Positions 40,101 to 40,273 are shown, counted from the first letter of the stretch. The stretch: 64,000 nucleotides of DNA from Arcticimaribacter sp965277835 (GCA_965277835.1 OZ255841.1:1798001-1862000); one strand, 5' to 3'. Made by a program: numbers and translations. The notes: a model not told the origin generated them from the sequence alone.

Positions 40101-40201
40101 GGGCTCAAACCATTGATGGTGGAGCTAACCGAAACATGAACTTGGCTTATGAGTCTTTAACCCTTGTTAATATTGGAACAGGATGGATTGTAATAAATTA
40201 G
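1..40201 (+). CDS. Giant modular repeat surface protein (5' partial, at least 13,399 aa)
   Basis: The frame is open from base 2 to the TAG at 40199-40201, so the true start and any signal peptide lie left of the window. A TTG at 1172 is only an internal codon. About 113 tandem modules are visible. Each runs roughly: LTGAVLDS, G-GQ-LSS, a W-containing stretch, RW(S/D)GT-WVES, LLVSSTGVSITTDLLV, then a variable number of 12-residue coils such as VASNTLISG, then ATTTLATLS. Four blocks of N-x-F-I-G-x-x-A-G repeats interrupt the array. Differences between modules are mostly synonymous third-base changes, which supports real coding. Composition is extreme: Thr, Ser, Gly, Leu and Val dominate, with almost no Lys or Met and no Cys or His that I could find. 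The last 100 or so residues form a separate beta-rich cap with no S74 domain and no recognisable type IX secretion sorting domain. A surface fibre or adhesin role is inferred from the repeat type and the neighbouring secreted S74 fibre gene. Confidence 0.9.
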   Translation, partial: WTAAASGTIASGTVTDALLRWDGTAWVESSSILVSSTGVSITTDLLVAGNTLVSGTFTALQATTTLATLSLTGAVLDSRGNAGTAGQVLSSGASGTLWTAAATGTIASGTVTDALLRWDGTAWVESTTILVSSTGVSITTDLLVAGNTLVSGTFTALQATTTLATLSLTGAVLDSRGNAGTPGQVLSSGASGTLWTAAATGTIASGTVTDALLRWDGTAWVESTTILVSSTGVSITTDLLVAGNTLVSGTFTALQATTTLATLSLTGAVLDSRGNAGTAGQVLSSGASGTLWTAAATGTIASGTVTDALLRWDGTAWVESTTILVSSTGVSITTDLLVAGNTVVSGTLAVASNTTITGNLTVQATTTLATLSLTSAVLDSNGNAGTTGQLLSSTGTSTAWIDGVGSSTLSTGTTTDTTLRWSGTRWVESSSLLVSSTGVSITTDLLVAGNTVVSGTLDIVSNTLIAGRLSVASNTLISGNLDVSSGATITGDLTVQGTTTLATLSLTGAVLDSRGNAGATGQILSSTGTSTAWIDGVGSSTLGTGTTTDTTLRWSGTRWVESSSLLVSSTGVSITTDLLVSGNTVVSGTLDIVSNTLISGRLRVASNTLISGNLDVSSGATITGNLTVQGTTTLATLSLTGAILDSDGNTGTSGQILSSTGTSTTWIDGVGSTLSTGTSTDTTLRWSGTRWVESSSLLVSSTGVSITTDLLVRGNTTVTGTLDISSNTLISGRLSVASNTLISGNLNVSSAVTITGDLTVEAVTTLATLSLTGAVLDSDGEPGNLGQILSSTGTRTDWIDGVGSVLGTGTTTDTTLRWSGTRWVESSSLLVNSTGVSITTNLLVGGNTTVTGTLDVTSAATITGDLTVEATTTLATLSLTGAVLDSDGNIGTLGQILSSTGTSTNWIDIATPTLISDLDGDTRIEVERTADDDLIRFFTSASTTTETLRIDGNRLEFFNPFGNSVLIGESAGASLTLDPTGGLLGGDPSENTFVGSGAGQTITFGSRNSFFGSSAGRGLISGSDNTYIGVNTGRGRQPSINGIENNTFVGSGAGSNTITNNNTFIGASAGLANTTGGNNIFIGRQAGNSVVGGVNNINSSNSVFIGNGTLSFAPTSSNEIVIGYQATGLGTNTVVLGNTDIATTVLRGNVGIGTTAPAVNLQVSGTARFTTIQDSYGNVGTSGQVLSSTGTSTAWIDGVGSSTLGTGTTTDTTLRWSGTRWVESSSLLVNSTGVSITTDLLVGGNTTVTGTFTALQATTTLATLSLTGAVLDSDGDPGTIGQILSSTGTRTDWIDGIGSVLGTGTTTDTTLRWSGTRWVESSSLLVSSTGVSITTDLLVRGNTTVTGTLAVASNTTITGNLTVQATTTLATLSLTGVVLDSDGDPGTIGQILSSTGTRTDWIDGIGSVLGTGTTTDTTLRWSGTRWVESSSLLVSSTGVSITTDLLVSGNTVVSGTLDIVSNTLISGRLSVASNTLISGNLDVSSGATITGDLTVQGTTTLATLSLTGAVLDSDGDPGTIGQILSSTGTRTDWIDGIGSVLGTGTTTDTTLRWSGTRWVESSSLLVSSTGVSITTDLLVRGNTTITGTLAVASNTTITGNLTVQATTTLATLSLTGAVLDSDGDPGTIGQILSSTGTRTDWIDGIGSVLGTGTTTDTTLRWSGTRWVESSSLLVSSTGISITTDLLVRGNTTVTGTLAVASNTTITGDLTVLATTTLATLSLTGAVLDSDGDPGTIGQILSSTGTRTDWIDGIGSVLGTGTTTDTTLRWSGTRWVESSSLLVSSTGVSITTDLLVSGNTVVSGTLDIVSNTLISGNLDVSSGATITGDLTVQATTTLATLSLTGAVLDSDGDPGTIGQILSSTGTRTDWIDGIGSVLGTGTTTDTTLRWSGTRWVESSSLLVSSTGVSITTDLLVRGNTTVTGTLAVASNTTITGDLTVQATTTLATLSLTSAVLDSDGDPGTIGQILSSTGTRTDWIDGIGSVLGTGTTTDTTLRWSGTRWVESSSLLVSSTGVSITTDLLVRGNTTVTGTLAVASNTTITGNLTVQATTTLATLSLTGAVLDSDGDPGTIGQILSSTGTRTDWIDGIGSVLGTGTSTDTTLRWSGTRWVESSSLLVSSTGVSITTDLLVRGNTTVTGTLAVASNTTITGDLTVLATTTLATLSLTGAVLDSDGEPGTIGQILSSTGTRTDWIDGIGSVLGTGTTTDTTLRWSGTRWVESSSLLVSSTGVSITTDLLVAGNTVVSGTLDIVSNTLISGRLSVASNTLISGNLDVSSGATITGDLTVQATTTLATLSLTGAVLDSDGDPGTIGQILSSTGTRTDWIDGIGSVLGTGTTTDTTLRWSGTRWVESSSLLVSSTGVSITTDLLVRGNTTVTGTLAVASNTTITGNLTVQGTTTLATLSLTGAVLDSDGDPGTIGQILSSTGTRTDWIDGIGSVLGTGTTTDTTLRWSGTRWVESNSLLVSSTGVSITTDLLVSGNTVVSGTLDIVSNTLISGRLSVASNTLISGNLDVSSGATITGDLTVQGTTTLATLSLTGAVLDSDGNVGTFGQILSSTGTRTNWIDIATPTLISDLDGDTRIEVERTADDDLIRFFTSASTTTETLRIDGNRLEFFNPYGNSVLIGESAGVSLTLDSTGIFTNPSENTFVGSGSGQTITFGSRNSLFGSSAGNGFTIGSDNTYIGANTGRGRQPTSIRGVENNTFVGSGAGSNTITNNNTFIGASAGLANTTGGNNIFIGRQAGSSVVGGVNNNTNSLNSVFIGNGTLSFAPTSSNEIVIGYQATGLGTNTVVLGNTDIATTVLRGNVGIGTTAPAVNLQVSGTARFTTIQDSYGNVGTSGQLLSSTGTSTAWIDGIGSVLGTGTTTDTTLRWSGTRWVESSSLLVSSTGVSITTDLLVRGNTTVTGTLAVASNTTITGNLTVLATTTLATLSLTGAVLDSDGEPGTIGQILSSTGTRTDWIDGIGSVLGTGTTTDTTLRWSGTRWVESSSLLVSSTGVSITTDLLVAGNTVVSGTLDIVSNTLISGRLSVASNTLISGNLDVSSNTTITGDLTVLATTTLATLSLTSAVLDSDGDPGTIGQILSSTGTRTDWIDGIGSVLGTGTTTDTTLRWSGTRWVESSSLLVSSTGVSITTDLLVRGNTTVTGTFTALQATTTLATLSLTGAVLDSDGDPGTIGQILSSTGTRTDWIDGIGSVLGTGTTTDTTLRWSGTRWVESSSLLVSSTGVSITTDLLVSGNTVVSGTLDIVSNTLISGRLSVASNTLISGNLDVSSGATITGDLTVQATTTLATLSLTGTVLDSDGDPGTIGQILSSTGTRTDWIDGIGSVLGTGTTTDTTLRWSGTRWVESSSLLVSSTGVSITTDLLVRGNTTVTGTLAVASNTTITGNLTVQATTTLATLSLTGAVLDSDGDPGTIGQILSSTGTRTDWIDGIGSVLGTGTTTDTTLRWSGTRWVESSSLLVSSTGVSITTDLLVSGNTVVSGTLAVASNTTITGNLTVLATTTLATLSLTGAVLDSDGDPGAIGQILSSTGTRTDWIDGIGSVLGTGTTTDTTLRWSGTRWVESSSLLVSSTGVSITTDLLVSGNTVVSGTLDIVSNTLISGRLSVASNTLISGNLDVSSGATITGDLTVQATTTLATLSLTGAVLDSDGDPGTIGQILSSTGTRTDWIDGIGSVLGTGTTTDTTLRWSGTRWVESSSLLVSSTGVSITTDLLVRGNTTVTGTLAVASNTTITGNLTVQGTTTLATLSLTGAVLDSDGDPGTIGQILSSTGTRTDWIDGIGSVLGTGTTTDTTLRWSGTRWVESSSLLVSSTGVSITTDLLVSGNTVVSGTLDIVSNTLISGRLSVASNTLISGNLDVSSGATITGNLTVQATTTLATLSLTGAVLDSDGESGTIGQILSSTGTRTDWIDGIGSVLGTGTTTDTTLRWSGTRWVESSSLLVSSTGVSITTDLLVAGNTVVSGTLDIVSNTLISGRLSVASNTLISGNLDVSSGATITGDLTVQATTTLATLSLTSAVLDSDGNVGTFGQILSSTGTRTNWIDIATPTLISDLDGDTRIEVERTADDDLIRFFTSASTTTETLRIDGNRLEFFNPYGNSVLIGESAGVSLTLDSTGIFTNPSENTFVGSGSGQTITFGSRNSLFGSSAGNGFTIGSDNTYIGANTGRGRQPTSIRGVENNTFVGSGAGSNTITNNNTFIGASAGLANTTGGNNIFIGRQAGSSVVGGVNNNTNSLNSVFIGNGTLSFAPTSSNEIVIGYQATGLGTNTVVLGNTDIATTVLRGNVGIGTTAPAVNLQVSGTARFTTIQDSYGNVGTSGQLLSSTGTSTAWIDGIGSVLGTGTTTDTTLRWSGTRWVESSSLLVSSTGVSITTDLLVRGNTTVTGTLAVASNTTITGNLTVLATTTLATLSLTGAVLDSDGEPGAIGQILSSIGTRTDWIDGIGSVLGTGTTTDTTLRWSGTRWVESSSLLVSSTGVSITTDLLVRGNTTITGNLTVQATTTLATLSLTGAVLDSDGDPGTIGQILSSTGTRTDWIDGIGSVLGTGTTTDTTLRWSGTRWVESSSLLVSSTGVSITTDLLVRGNTTVTGTLAVASNTTITGNLTVLATTTLATLSLTGAVLDSDGDPGTIGQILSSTGTRTDWIDGIGSVLGTGTTTDTTLRWSGTRWVESSSLLVSSTGVSITTDLLVRGNTTITGNLTVQATTTLATLSLTGAVLDSDGDPGTIGQILSSTGTRTDWIDGIGSVLGTGTTTDTTLRWSGTRWVESSSLLVSSTGVSITTDLLVRGNTTVTGTLAVASNTTITGNLTVLATTTLATLSLTGAVLDSDGDPGTIGQILSSTGTRTDWIDGIGSVLGTGTTTDTTLRWSGTRWVESSSLLVSSTGVSITTDLLVRGNTTITGNLTVQATTTLATLSLTGAVLDSDGESGTIGQILSSTGTRTDWIDGIGSVLGTGTTTDTTLRWSGTRWVESSSLLVSSTGVSITTDLLVSGNTVVSGTLAVASNTTITGNLTVLATTTLATLSLTGAVLDSDGDPGTIGQILSSTGTRTDWIDGIGSVLGTGTTTDTTLRWSGTRWVESSSLLVSSTGVSITTDLLVSGNTVVSGTLAVASNTTITGNLTVLATTTLATLSLTGAVLDSDGDPGAIGQILSSTGTRTDWIDGIGSVLGTGTTTDTTLRWSGTRWVESSSLLVSSTGVSITTDLLVSGNTVVSGTLDIVSNTLISGRLSVASNTLISGNLDVSSGATITGNLTVQATTTLATLSLTGAVLDSDGDPGTIGQILSSTGTRTDWIDGVGSVLGTGTTTDTTLRWSGTRWVESSSLLVSSTGVSITTDLLVRGNTTVTGTLAVASNTTITGDLTVLATTTLATLSLTGAVLDSDGDPGTIGQILSSTGTRTDWIDGIGSVLGTGTTTDTTLRWSGTRWVESSSLLVSSTGVSITTDLLVSGNTVVSGTLDIVSNTLISGRLSVASNTTITGDLTVQATTTLATLSLTGAVLDSDGNVGTFGQILSSTGTRTNWIDIATPTLISDLDGDTRIEVERTADDDLIRFFTSASTTTETLRIDGNRLEFFNPYGNSVLIGESAGVSLGPDPTGSTGVFGGDSSENTFVGARAGETIDVGSRNSLFGSSAGRGFDYGSDNTYIGANTGRGIRPSTPGSVGLIENNTFVGSGAGSNTIRSDNTFIGARAGLANTTGSNNIFIGRQAGNSVIGGVNNTNSFNSVFIGNGTLSFAPTSSNEIVIGYQATGLGTNTVVLGNTDIATTVLRGNVGIGTTAPAVNLQVSGTARFTTIQDSYGNVGTSGQLLSSTGTSTAWIDGIGSVLGTGTTTDTTLRWSGTRWVESSSLLVSSTGVSITTDLLVSGNTVVSGTLDIVSNTLISGRLSVASNTLISGNLDVSSGATITGNLTVQATTTLATLSLTGAVLDSDGDPGTIGQILSSTGTRTDWIDGIGSVLGTGTTTDTTLRWSGTRWVESSSLLVSSTGVSITTDLLVSGNTVVSGTLDIVSNTLISGRLSVASNTLISGNLDVSSGATITGNLTVQATTTLATLSLTGAVLDSDGDPGNLGQILSSTGTRTDWIDGIGSVLGTGTTTDTTLRWSGTRWVESSSLLVSSTGVSITTDLLVRGNTTVTGTLAVASNTTITGNLTVQATTTLATLSLTGAVLDSDGEPGTIGQILSSTGTRTDWIDGIGSVLGTGTTTDTTLRWSGTRWVESSSLLVSSTGVSITTDLLVSGNTVVSGTLDIVSNTLISGRLRVASNTLISGNLDVSSGATITGNLTVQATTTLATLSLTGAVLDSDGNPGTIGQILSSTGTRTDWIDGIGSVLGTGTTTDTTLRWSGTRWVESSSLLVSSTGVSITTDLLVGGNTTVTGTFTALQATTTLATLSLTGAVLDSDGDPGTIGQILSSTGTRTDWIDGIGSVLGTGTTTDTTLRWSGTRWVESSSLLVSSTGVSITTDLLVSGNTVVSGTLDIVSNTLISGRLSVASNTLISGNLDVSSGATITGNLTVQATTTLATLSLTGAVLDSDGDPGTIGQILSSTGTRTDWIDGIGSVLGTGTTTDTTLRWSGTRWVESSSLLVSSTGVSITTDLLVRGNTTVTGTFTALQATTTLATLSLTGAVLDSDGDPGTIGQILSSTGTRTDWIDGIGSVLGTGTTTDTTLRWSGTRWVESSSLLVSSTGVSITTDLLVRGNTTVTGTLAVASNTTITGDLTVQGTTTLATLSLTGAVLDSDGESGTIGQILSSTGTRTDWIDGIGSVLGTGTSTDTTLRWSGTRWVESSSLLVSSTGVSITTDLLVRGNTTVTGTLAVASNTTITGNLTVQATTTLATLSLTGAVLDSDGDPGTIGQILSSTGTRTDWIDGIGSVLGTGTTTDTTLRWSGTRWVESSSLLVSSTGVSITTDLLVSGNTVVSGTFTALQATTTLATLSLTGAVLDSDGDPGTTGQVLSSTGTRTEWIDNISSILTSGTATDTTLRWSGTQWVESSSLLVSSTGVSITTDLLVSGNTVVSGTFTALQATTTLATLSLTGAVLDSRGNSGTTGQILSTTGTRTDWIDGIGSVLGTGTTTDTTLRWSGTRWVESSSLLVSSTGVSITTDLLVGGNTTVTGTFTALQATTTLATLSLTGAVLDSDGDPGTIGQILSSTGTRTDWIDGIGSVLGTGTTTDTTLRWSGTRWVESSSLLVSSTGVSITTDLLVAGNTVVSGTLDIVSNTLISGRLRVASNTLISGNLDVSSGATITGNLTVQATTTLATLSLTGAVLDSDGDPGTIGQILSSTGTRTDWIDGIGSVLGTGTTTDTILRWSGTRWVESSSLLVSSTGVSITTDLLVSGNTVVSGTLDIVSNTLIAGRLRVASNTLISGNLDVSSGATITGDLTVQATTTLATLSLTSVVLDSNGNAGTAGQVLSSTGTSTAWIDSTSSILISGAATDTTLRWSGKQWVESTTILVSSTGVSITTDLLVAGNTLVSGTFTALQATTTLATLSLTGTVLDSRGNAGTPGQVLSSGASGTLWTAAATGTIASGTVTDALLRWDGTAWVESTTILVSSTGVSITTDLLVAGNTLVSGTFTALQATTTLATLSLTGTVLDSRGNAGTAGQVLSSGASGTLWTAAATGTIASGTVTDALLRWDGTAWVESATILVSSTGVSITTDLLVAGNTLVSGTFTALQATTTLATLSLTGAVLDSRGNAGTAGQVLSSGASGTLWTAAATGTIASGTVTDALLRWDGTAWVESTTILVSSTGVSITTDLLVAGNTLVSGTFTALQATTTLATLSLTGAVLDSRGNAGTAGQVLSSGASGTLWTAAATGTIASGTVTDALLRWDGTAWVESTTILVSSTGVSITTDLLVAGNTVVSGTLDVVSNTLIAGRLRVASNTLISGNLDVSSGATITGDLTVQATTTLATLSLTGAVLDSRGNAGTAGQVLSSGASGTLWTAAATGTIASGTVTDALLRWDGTAWVESTTILVSSTGVSITTDLLVAGNTLVSGTFTALQATTTLATLSLTGAVLDSRGNAGTAGQVLSSGASGTLWTAAATGTIASGTVTDALLRWDGTAWVESTTILVSSTGVSITTNLLVAGNTLVSGTFTALQATTTLATLSLTGAVLDSRGNAGTAGQVLSSGASGTLWTAAATGTIASGTVTDALLRWDGTAWVESTTILVSSTGVSITTDLLVAGNTLVSGTFTALQATTTLATLSLTGAVLDSRGNAGTTGQVLSSGASGTLWTAAATGTIASGTVTDALLRWDGTAWVESATILVSSTGVSITTDLLVSGNTIVSGTFTALQATTTLATLSLTGAVLDSRGNAGTVGQVLSSGASGTLWTAAATGTIASGTVTDALLRWDGTAWVESTTILVSSTGVSITTDLLVAGNTLVSGTFTALQATTTLATLSLTGAVLDSRGNAGTAGQVLSSGASGTLWTAAATGTIASGTVTDALLRWDGTAWVESSSILVSSTGVSITTDLLVAGNTVVSGTLDVVSNTLIAGRLRVASNTLISGNLDVSSGATITGDLTVQATTTLATLSLTSVVLDSNGNAGTAGQVLSSTGTSTAWIDSTSSILISGAATDTTLRWSGKQWVESTTILVSSTGVSITTDLLVAGNTIVSGTFTALQATTTLATLSLTGAVLDSRGNAGTAGQVLSSGASGTLWTAAATGTIASGTVTDALLRWDGTAWVESTTILVSSTGVSITTDLLVAGNTIVSGTFTALQATTTLATLSLTGAVLDSRGNAGTAGQVLSSGASGTLWTAAATGTIASGTVTDALLRWDGTAWVESTTILVSSTGVSITTDLLVAGNTLVSGTFTALQATTTLATLSLTGAVLDSRGNAGTAGQVLSSGASGTLWTAAATGTIASGTVTDALLRWDGTAWVESSSILVSSTGVSITTDLLVAGNTLVSGTFTALQATTTLATLSLTGAVLDSRGNAGTAGQVLSSGASGTLWTAAATGTIASGTVTDALLRWDGTAWVESTTILVSSTGVSITTDLLVAGNTIVSGTFTALQATTTLATLSLTGAVLDSRGNAGTAGQVLSSGASGTLWTAAATGTIASGTVTDALLRWDGTAWVESTTILVSSTGVSITTDLLVAGNTLVSGTFTALQATTTLATLSLTGAVLDSRGNAGTAGQVLSSGASGTLWTAAATGTIASGTVTDALLRWDGTAWVESATILVSSTGVSITTDLLVAGNTLVSGTFTALQATTTLATLSLTGTVLDSRGNAGTAGQVLSSGASGTLWTAAATGTIASGTVTDALLRWDGTAWVESATILVSSTGVSITTDLLVAGNTLVSGTFTALQATTTLATLSLTGAVLDSRGNAGTAGQVLSSGASGTLWTAAATGTIASGTVTDALLRWDGTAWVESTTILVSSTGVSITTDLLVAGNTIVSGTFTALQATTTLATLSLTGAVLDSRGNAGTAGQVLSSGASGTLWTAAATGTIASGTVTDALLRWDGTAWVESTTILVSSTGVSITTDLLVAGNTLVSGTFTALQATTTLATLSLTGAVLDSRGNAGTAGQVLSSGASGTLWTAAATGTIASGTVTDALLRWDGTAWVESTTILVSSTGVSITTDLLVAGNTLVSGTFTALQATTTLATLSLTGAVLDSRGNAGTAGQVLSSGASGTLWTAAATGTIASGTVTDALLRWDGTAWVESTTILVSSTGVSITTDLLVAGNTLVSGTFTALQATTTLATLSLTGAVLDSRGNAGTAGQVLSSGASGTLWTAAATGTIASGTVTDALLRWDGTAWVESTTILVSSTGVSITTDLLVAGNTLVSGTFTALQATTTLATLSLTGAVLDSRGNAGTAGQVLSSGASGTLWTAAATGTIASGTVTDALLRWDGTAWVESSSILVSSTGVSITTDLLVAGNTLVSGTFTALQATTTLATLSLTGAVLDSRGNAGTAGQVLSSGASGTLWTAAATGTIASGTVTDALLRWDGTAWVESTTILVSSTGVSITTDLLVAGNTVVSGTLDVVSNTLIAGRLRVASNTLISGNLDVSSGATITGDLTVQATTTLATLSLTGAVLDSRGNAGTAGQVLSSGASGTLWTAAATGTIASGTVTDALLRWDGTAWVESTTILVSSTGVSITTDLLVAGNTLVSGTFTALQATTTLATLSLTGAVLDSRGNAGTAGQVLSSGASGTLWTAAATGTIASGTVTDALLRWDGTAWVESTTILVSSTGVSITTDLLVAGNTLVSGTFTALQATTTLATLSLTGAVLDSRGNAGTVGQVLSSGASGTLWTAAATGTIASGTVTDALLRWDGTAWVESTTILVSSTGVSITTDLLVAGNTIVSGTLDVVSNTLIAGRLRVASNTLISGNLDVSSGATITGDLTVQATTTLATLSLTGAVLDSRGNAGTAGQVLSSGASGTLWTAAATGTIASGTVTDALLRWDGTAWVESSSILVSSTGVSITTDLLVAGNTVVSGTLDVVSNTLIAGRLRVASNTLISGNLDVSSGATITGDLTVQATTTLATLSLTSVVLDSNGNAGTAGQVLSSTGTSTAWIDSTSSILISGAATDTTLRWSGKQWVESTTILVSSTGVSITTDLLVAGNTIVSGTFTALQATTTLATLSLTGAVLDSRGNAGTAGQVLSSGASGTLWTAAATGTIASGTVTDALLRWDGTAWVESATILVSSTGVSITTDLLVAGNTLVSGTFTALQATTTLATLSLTGAVLDSRGNAGTAGQVLSSGASGTLWTAAATGTIATGTVTDALLRWDGTAWVESTTILVSSTGVSITTDLLVAGNTLVSGTFTALQATTTLATLSLTGAVLDSRGNAGTAGQVLSSGASGTLWTAAATGTIASGTVTDALLRWDGTAWVESTTILVSSTGVSITTDLLVAGNTLVSGTFTALQATTTLATLSLTGAVLDSRGNAGTAGQVLSSGASGTLWTAAATGTIASGTVTDALLRWDGTAWVESTTILVSSTGVSITTDLLVAGNTLVSGTFTALQATTTLATLSLTGAVLDSRGNAGTAGQVLSSGASGTLWTAAATGTIASGTVTDALLRWDGTAWVESTTILVSSTGVSITTDLLVAGNTIVSGTLDVVSNTLIAGRLRVASNTLISGNLDVSSGATITGDLTVQATTTLATLSLTGAVLDSRGNAGTAGQVLSSGASGTLWTAAATGTIASGTVTDALLRWDGTAWVESTTILVSSTGVSITTDLLVAGNTLVSGTFTALQATTTLATLSLTGAVLDSRGNAGTAGQVLSSGASGTLWTAAATGTIASGTVTDALLRWDGTAWVESTTILVSSTGVSITTDLLVAGNTLVSGTFTALQATTTLATLSLTGAVLDSRGNAGTAGQVLSSGASGTLWTAAATGTIASGTVTDALLRWDGTAWVESATILVSSTGVSITTDLLVAGNTLVSGTFTALQATTTLATLSLTGAVLDSRGNAGTAGQVLSSGASGTLWTAAATGTIASGTVTDALLRWDGTAWVESTTILVSSTGVSITTDLLVAGNTLVSGTFTALQATTTLATLSLTGAVLDSRGNAGTVGQVLSSGASGTLWTAAATGTIASGTVTDALLRWDGTAWVESTTILVSSTGVSITTDLLVAGNTVVSGTLDVVSNTLIAGRLRVASNTLISGNLDVSSGATITGDLTVQATTTLATLSLTGAVLDSRGNAGTAGQVLSSGASGTLWTAAATGTIASGTVTDALLRWDGTAWVESTTILVSSTGVSITTDLLVAGNTLVSGTFTALQATTTLATLSLTGAVLDSRGNAGTAGQVLSSGASGTLWTAAATGTIASGTVTDALLRWDGTAWVESTTILVSSTGVSITTNLLVAGNTLVSGTFTALQATTTLATLSLTGAVLDSRGNAGTPGQVLSSGASGTLWTAAATGTIASGTVTDALLRWDGTAWVESATILVSSTGVSITTDLLVAGNTLVSGTFTALQATTTLATLSLTGTVLDSRGNAGTAGQVLSSGASGTLWTAAATGTIASGTVTDALLRWDGTAWVESATILVSSTGVSITTDLLVAGNTLVSGTFTALQATTTLATLSLTGAVLDSRGNAGTAGQVLSSGASGTLWTAAATGTIASGTVTDALLRWDGTAWVESTTILVSSTGVSITTDLLVAGNTLVSGTFTALQATTTLATLSLTGAVLDSRGNAGTAGQVLSSGASGTLWTAAATGTIASGTVTDALLRWDGTAWVESTTILVSSTGVSITTDLLVAGNTLVSGTFTALQATTTLATLSLTGAVLDSRGNAGTAGQVLSSGASGTLWTAAATGTIASGTVTDALLRWDGTAWVESTTILVSSTGVSITTDLLVAGNTLVSGTFTALQATTTLATLSLTGAVLDSRGNAGTAGQVLSSGASGTLWTAAATGTIASGTVTDALLRWDGTAWVESTTILVSSTGVSITTDLLVAGNTIVSGTFTALQATTTLATLSLTGAVLDSRGNAGTAGQVLSSGASGTLWTAAATGTIASGTVTDALLRWDGTAWVESTTILVSSTGVSITTDLLVAGNTLVSGTFTALQATTTLATLSLTGAVLDSRGNAGTVGQVLSSGASGTLWTAAATGTIASGTVTDALLRWDGTAWVESTTILVSSTGVSITTDLLVAGNTLVSGTFTALQATTTLATLSLTGAVLDSRGNAGTAGQVLSSGASGTLWTAAATGTIASGTVTDALLRWDGTAWVESSSILVSSTGVSITTDLLVSGNTLVSGTFTALQATTTLATLSLTGTVLDSRGNAGTAGQVLSSGASGTLWTAAATGTIASGTVTDALLRWDGTAWVESSSLLVSSTGVSITTDLLVAGNTIVSGTFTALQATTTLATLSLTGAVLDSRGNAGTAGQVLSSGASGTLWTAAATGTIASGTVTDALLRWDGTAWVESATILVSSTGVSITTDLLVSGNTLVSGTFTALQATTTLATLSLTGAVLDSRGNAGTAGQVLSSGASGTLWTAAATGTIASGTVTDALLRWDGTAWVESTTILVSSTGVSITTDLLVAGNTLVSGTFTALQATTTLATLSLTGAVLDSRGNAGTAGQVLSSGASGTLWTAAATGTIASGTVTDALLRWDGTAWVESTTILVSSTGVSITTDLLVAGNTIVSGTFTALQATTTLATLSLTGAVLDSRGNAGTAGQVLSSGASGTLWTAAATGTIASGTVTDALLRWDGTAWVESTTILVSSTGVSITTDLLVAGNTLVSGTFTALQATTTLATLSLTGAVLDSRGNAGTAGQVLSSGASGTLWTAAATGTIASGTVTDALLRWDGTAWVESSSILVSSTGVSITTDLLVSGNTVVSGTLDVVSNTTITGDLTVQATTTVATLSLTGAVLDSNGNVGTAGQVLSSTGTRTNWVSSNVKTIQTLTVSGSVNVNTELLILTPTGNIEITLADVATLPIGFQLIIKRNQGYTGTNDSIIIDGFGAQTIDGGANRNMNLAYESLTLVNIGTGWIVIN
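2716..3540 (+). repeat. Head-like block 1 (FIG-x-x-AG repeats) in the giant gene
   Basis: The block opens with DLDGDTRIEVERTADDD and RIDGNRLEFFNP. It continues with degenerate 13-14-residue repeats of the form N-x-F-(I/V)-G-x-x-A-G and closes with SSNEIVIG, GLGTNTVVLGN, VGIGTTAP and LQVSGTARF. The N-x-(F/A)-x-G-x-x-A pattern resembles the YadA head repeat of trimeric autotransporters and the repeats common in S74 fibre proteins. Homology to YadA itself is not implied. Confidence 0.75.
7690..8510 (+). repeat. Head-like block 2 in the giant gene
   Basis: Same architecture as block 1. It differs in the stretch after GESAG (VSLTLDSTGIFTNPSENT) and is almost identical at DNA level to block 3, 4,434 bases downstream. 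Confidence 0.75.
12124..12944 (+). repeat. Head-like block 3 in the giant gene
   Basis: Near-perfect copy of block 2. The only differences I saw inside the block are single bases near 12,172 and 12,259. The following module is also copied, so the duplicated unit extends beyond the block. Confidence 0.75.
13432..14690 (+). repeat. 612-base higher-order tandem duplication
   Basis: Two adjacent 612-base copies (from about 13,461 and 14,073) each hold one 288-base module and one 324-base module, together 204 codons. I saw a single mismatch near 14,661, and a third partial copy begins at 14,685. The unit is in frame, so the duplication adds 204 residues without disturbing the protein. Confidence 0.8.
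16553..17390 (+). repeat. Head-like block 4 in the giant gene
   Basis: Same opening and closing segments as blocks 1-3 but with a diverged middle: VSLGPDPTGSTGVFGGDSSE, RAGETIDVGSRNS and RPSTPGSVGLIENN. It is the last such block in this gene; none occurs in the following 22.8 kb. Confidence 0.75.
22401..39740 (+). repeat. Long run of RWDGTAWVES modules (about 57 units)
   Basis: From the RWDGTAW codons at 22,595 to the last at 39,625, the distance equals 56 steps of 291 bases after subtracting seven 105-base insertions. These insertions are three-coil linkers (LDVVSNTLIAG, LRVASNTLISG, LDVSSGATITG) near 23,580, 25,430, 29,900, 30,880, 31,270, 33,120 and 34,680. Two units, near 25,714 and 31,558, are of the RWSGKQW type. 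The standard connector is DSRGNAGTAGQVLSSGASG followed by TLWTAAATGTIASGTVTDAL. Most differences between units are synonymous. Confidence 0.85.
39880..40201 (+). other. C-terminal non-repeat cap of the giant protein
   Basis: The modules end and are followed by about 105 residues including TIQTLTVSGSVNVNT, GNIEITLADV, QLIIKRNQGYTG, DGFGAQTIDGG and a final LVNIGTGWIVIN. The pattern (ITL, I-IK, a buried IDG, and a closing G-W-I-I strand) resembles small beta-rich tips that end many phage and bacterial fibre proteins. That assignment is by impression only. Lysine appears here after being almost absent from the array. No S74 chaperone follows. Confidence 0.6.
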
Positions 40202-40265
40202 TGAATGTTTATATAAAAGTATAAAGTGTTTTTAGAAATAATAAAAAAAGAAAGTAATTTAGCGT

Positions 40266-40273
40266 TAGTTTTG
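40266..40273 (+). promoter_or_regulatory. Putative -7 box (TAGTTTTG) before the second fibre gene
   Basis: TAGTTTTG fits the Bacteroidetes TAnnTTTG element and lies 22 bases before the ATG at 40296, in the 94-base gap after the giant gene. I see no TTG at the usual -33 distance, so the call is weak. Read-through from the giant gene is an alternative, as no terminator hairpin is visible in the gap. Confidence 0.35.

Noticed and set aside
1..40201. CRISPR-like or satellite DNA array
   Set aside because: The unit is about 291 bases, is continuously coding and varies mainly at third positions. There are no short repeats with unique spacers.
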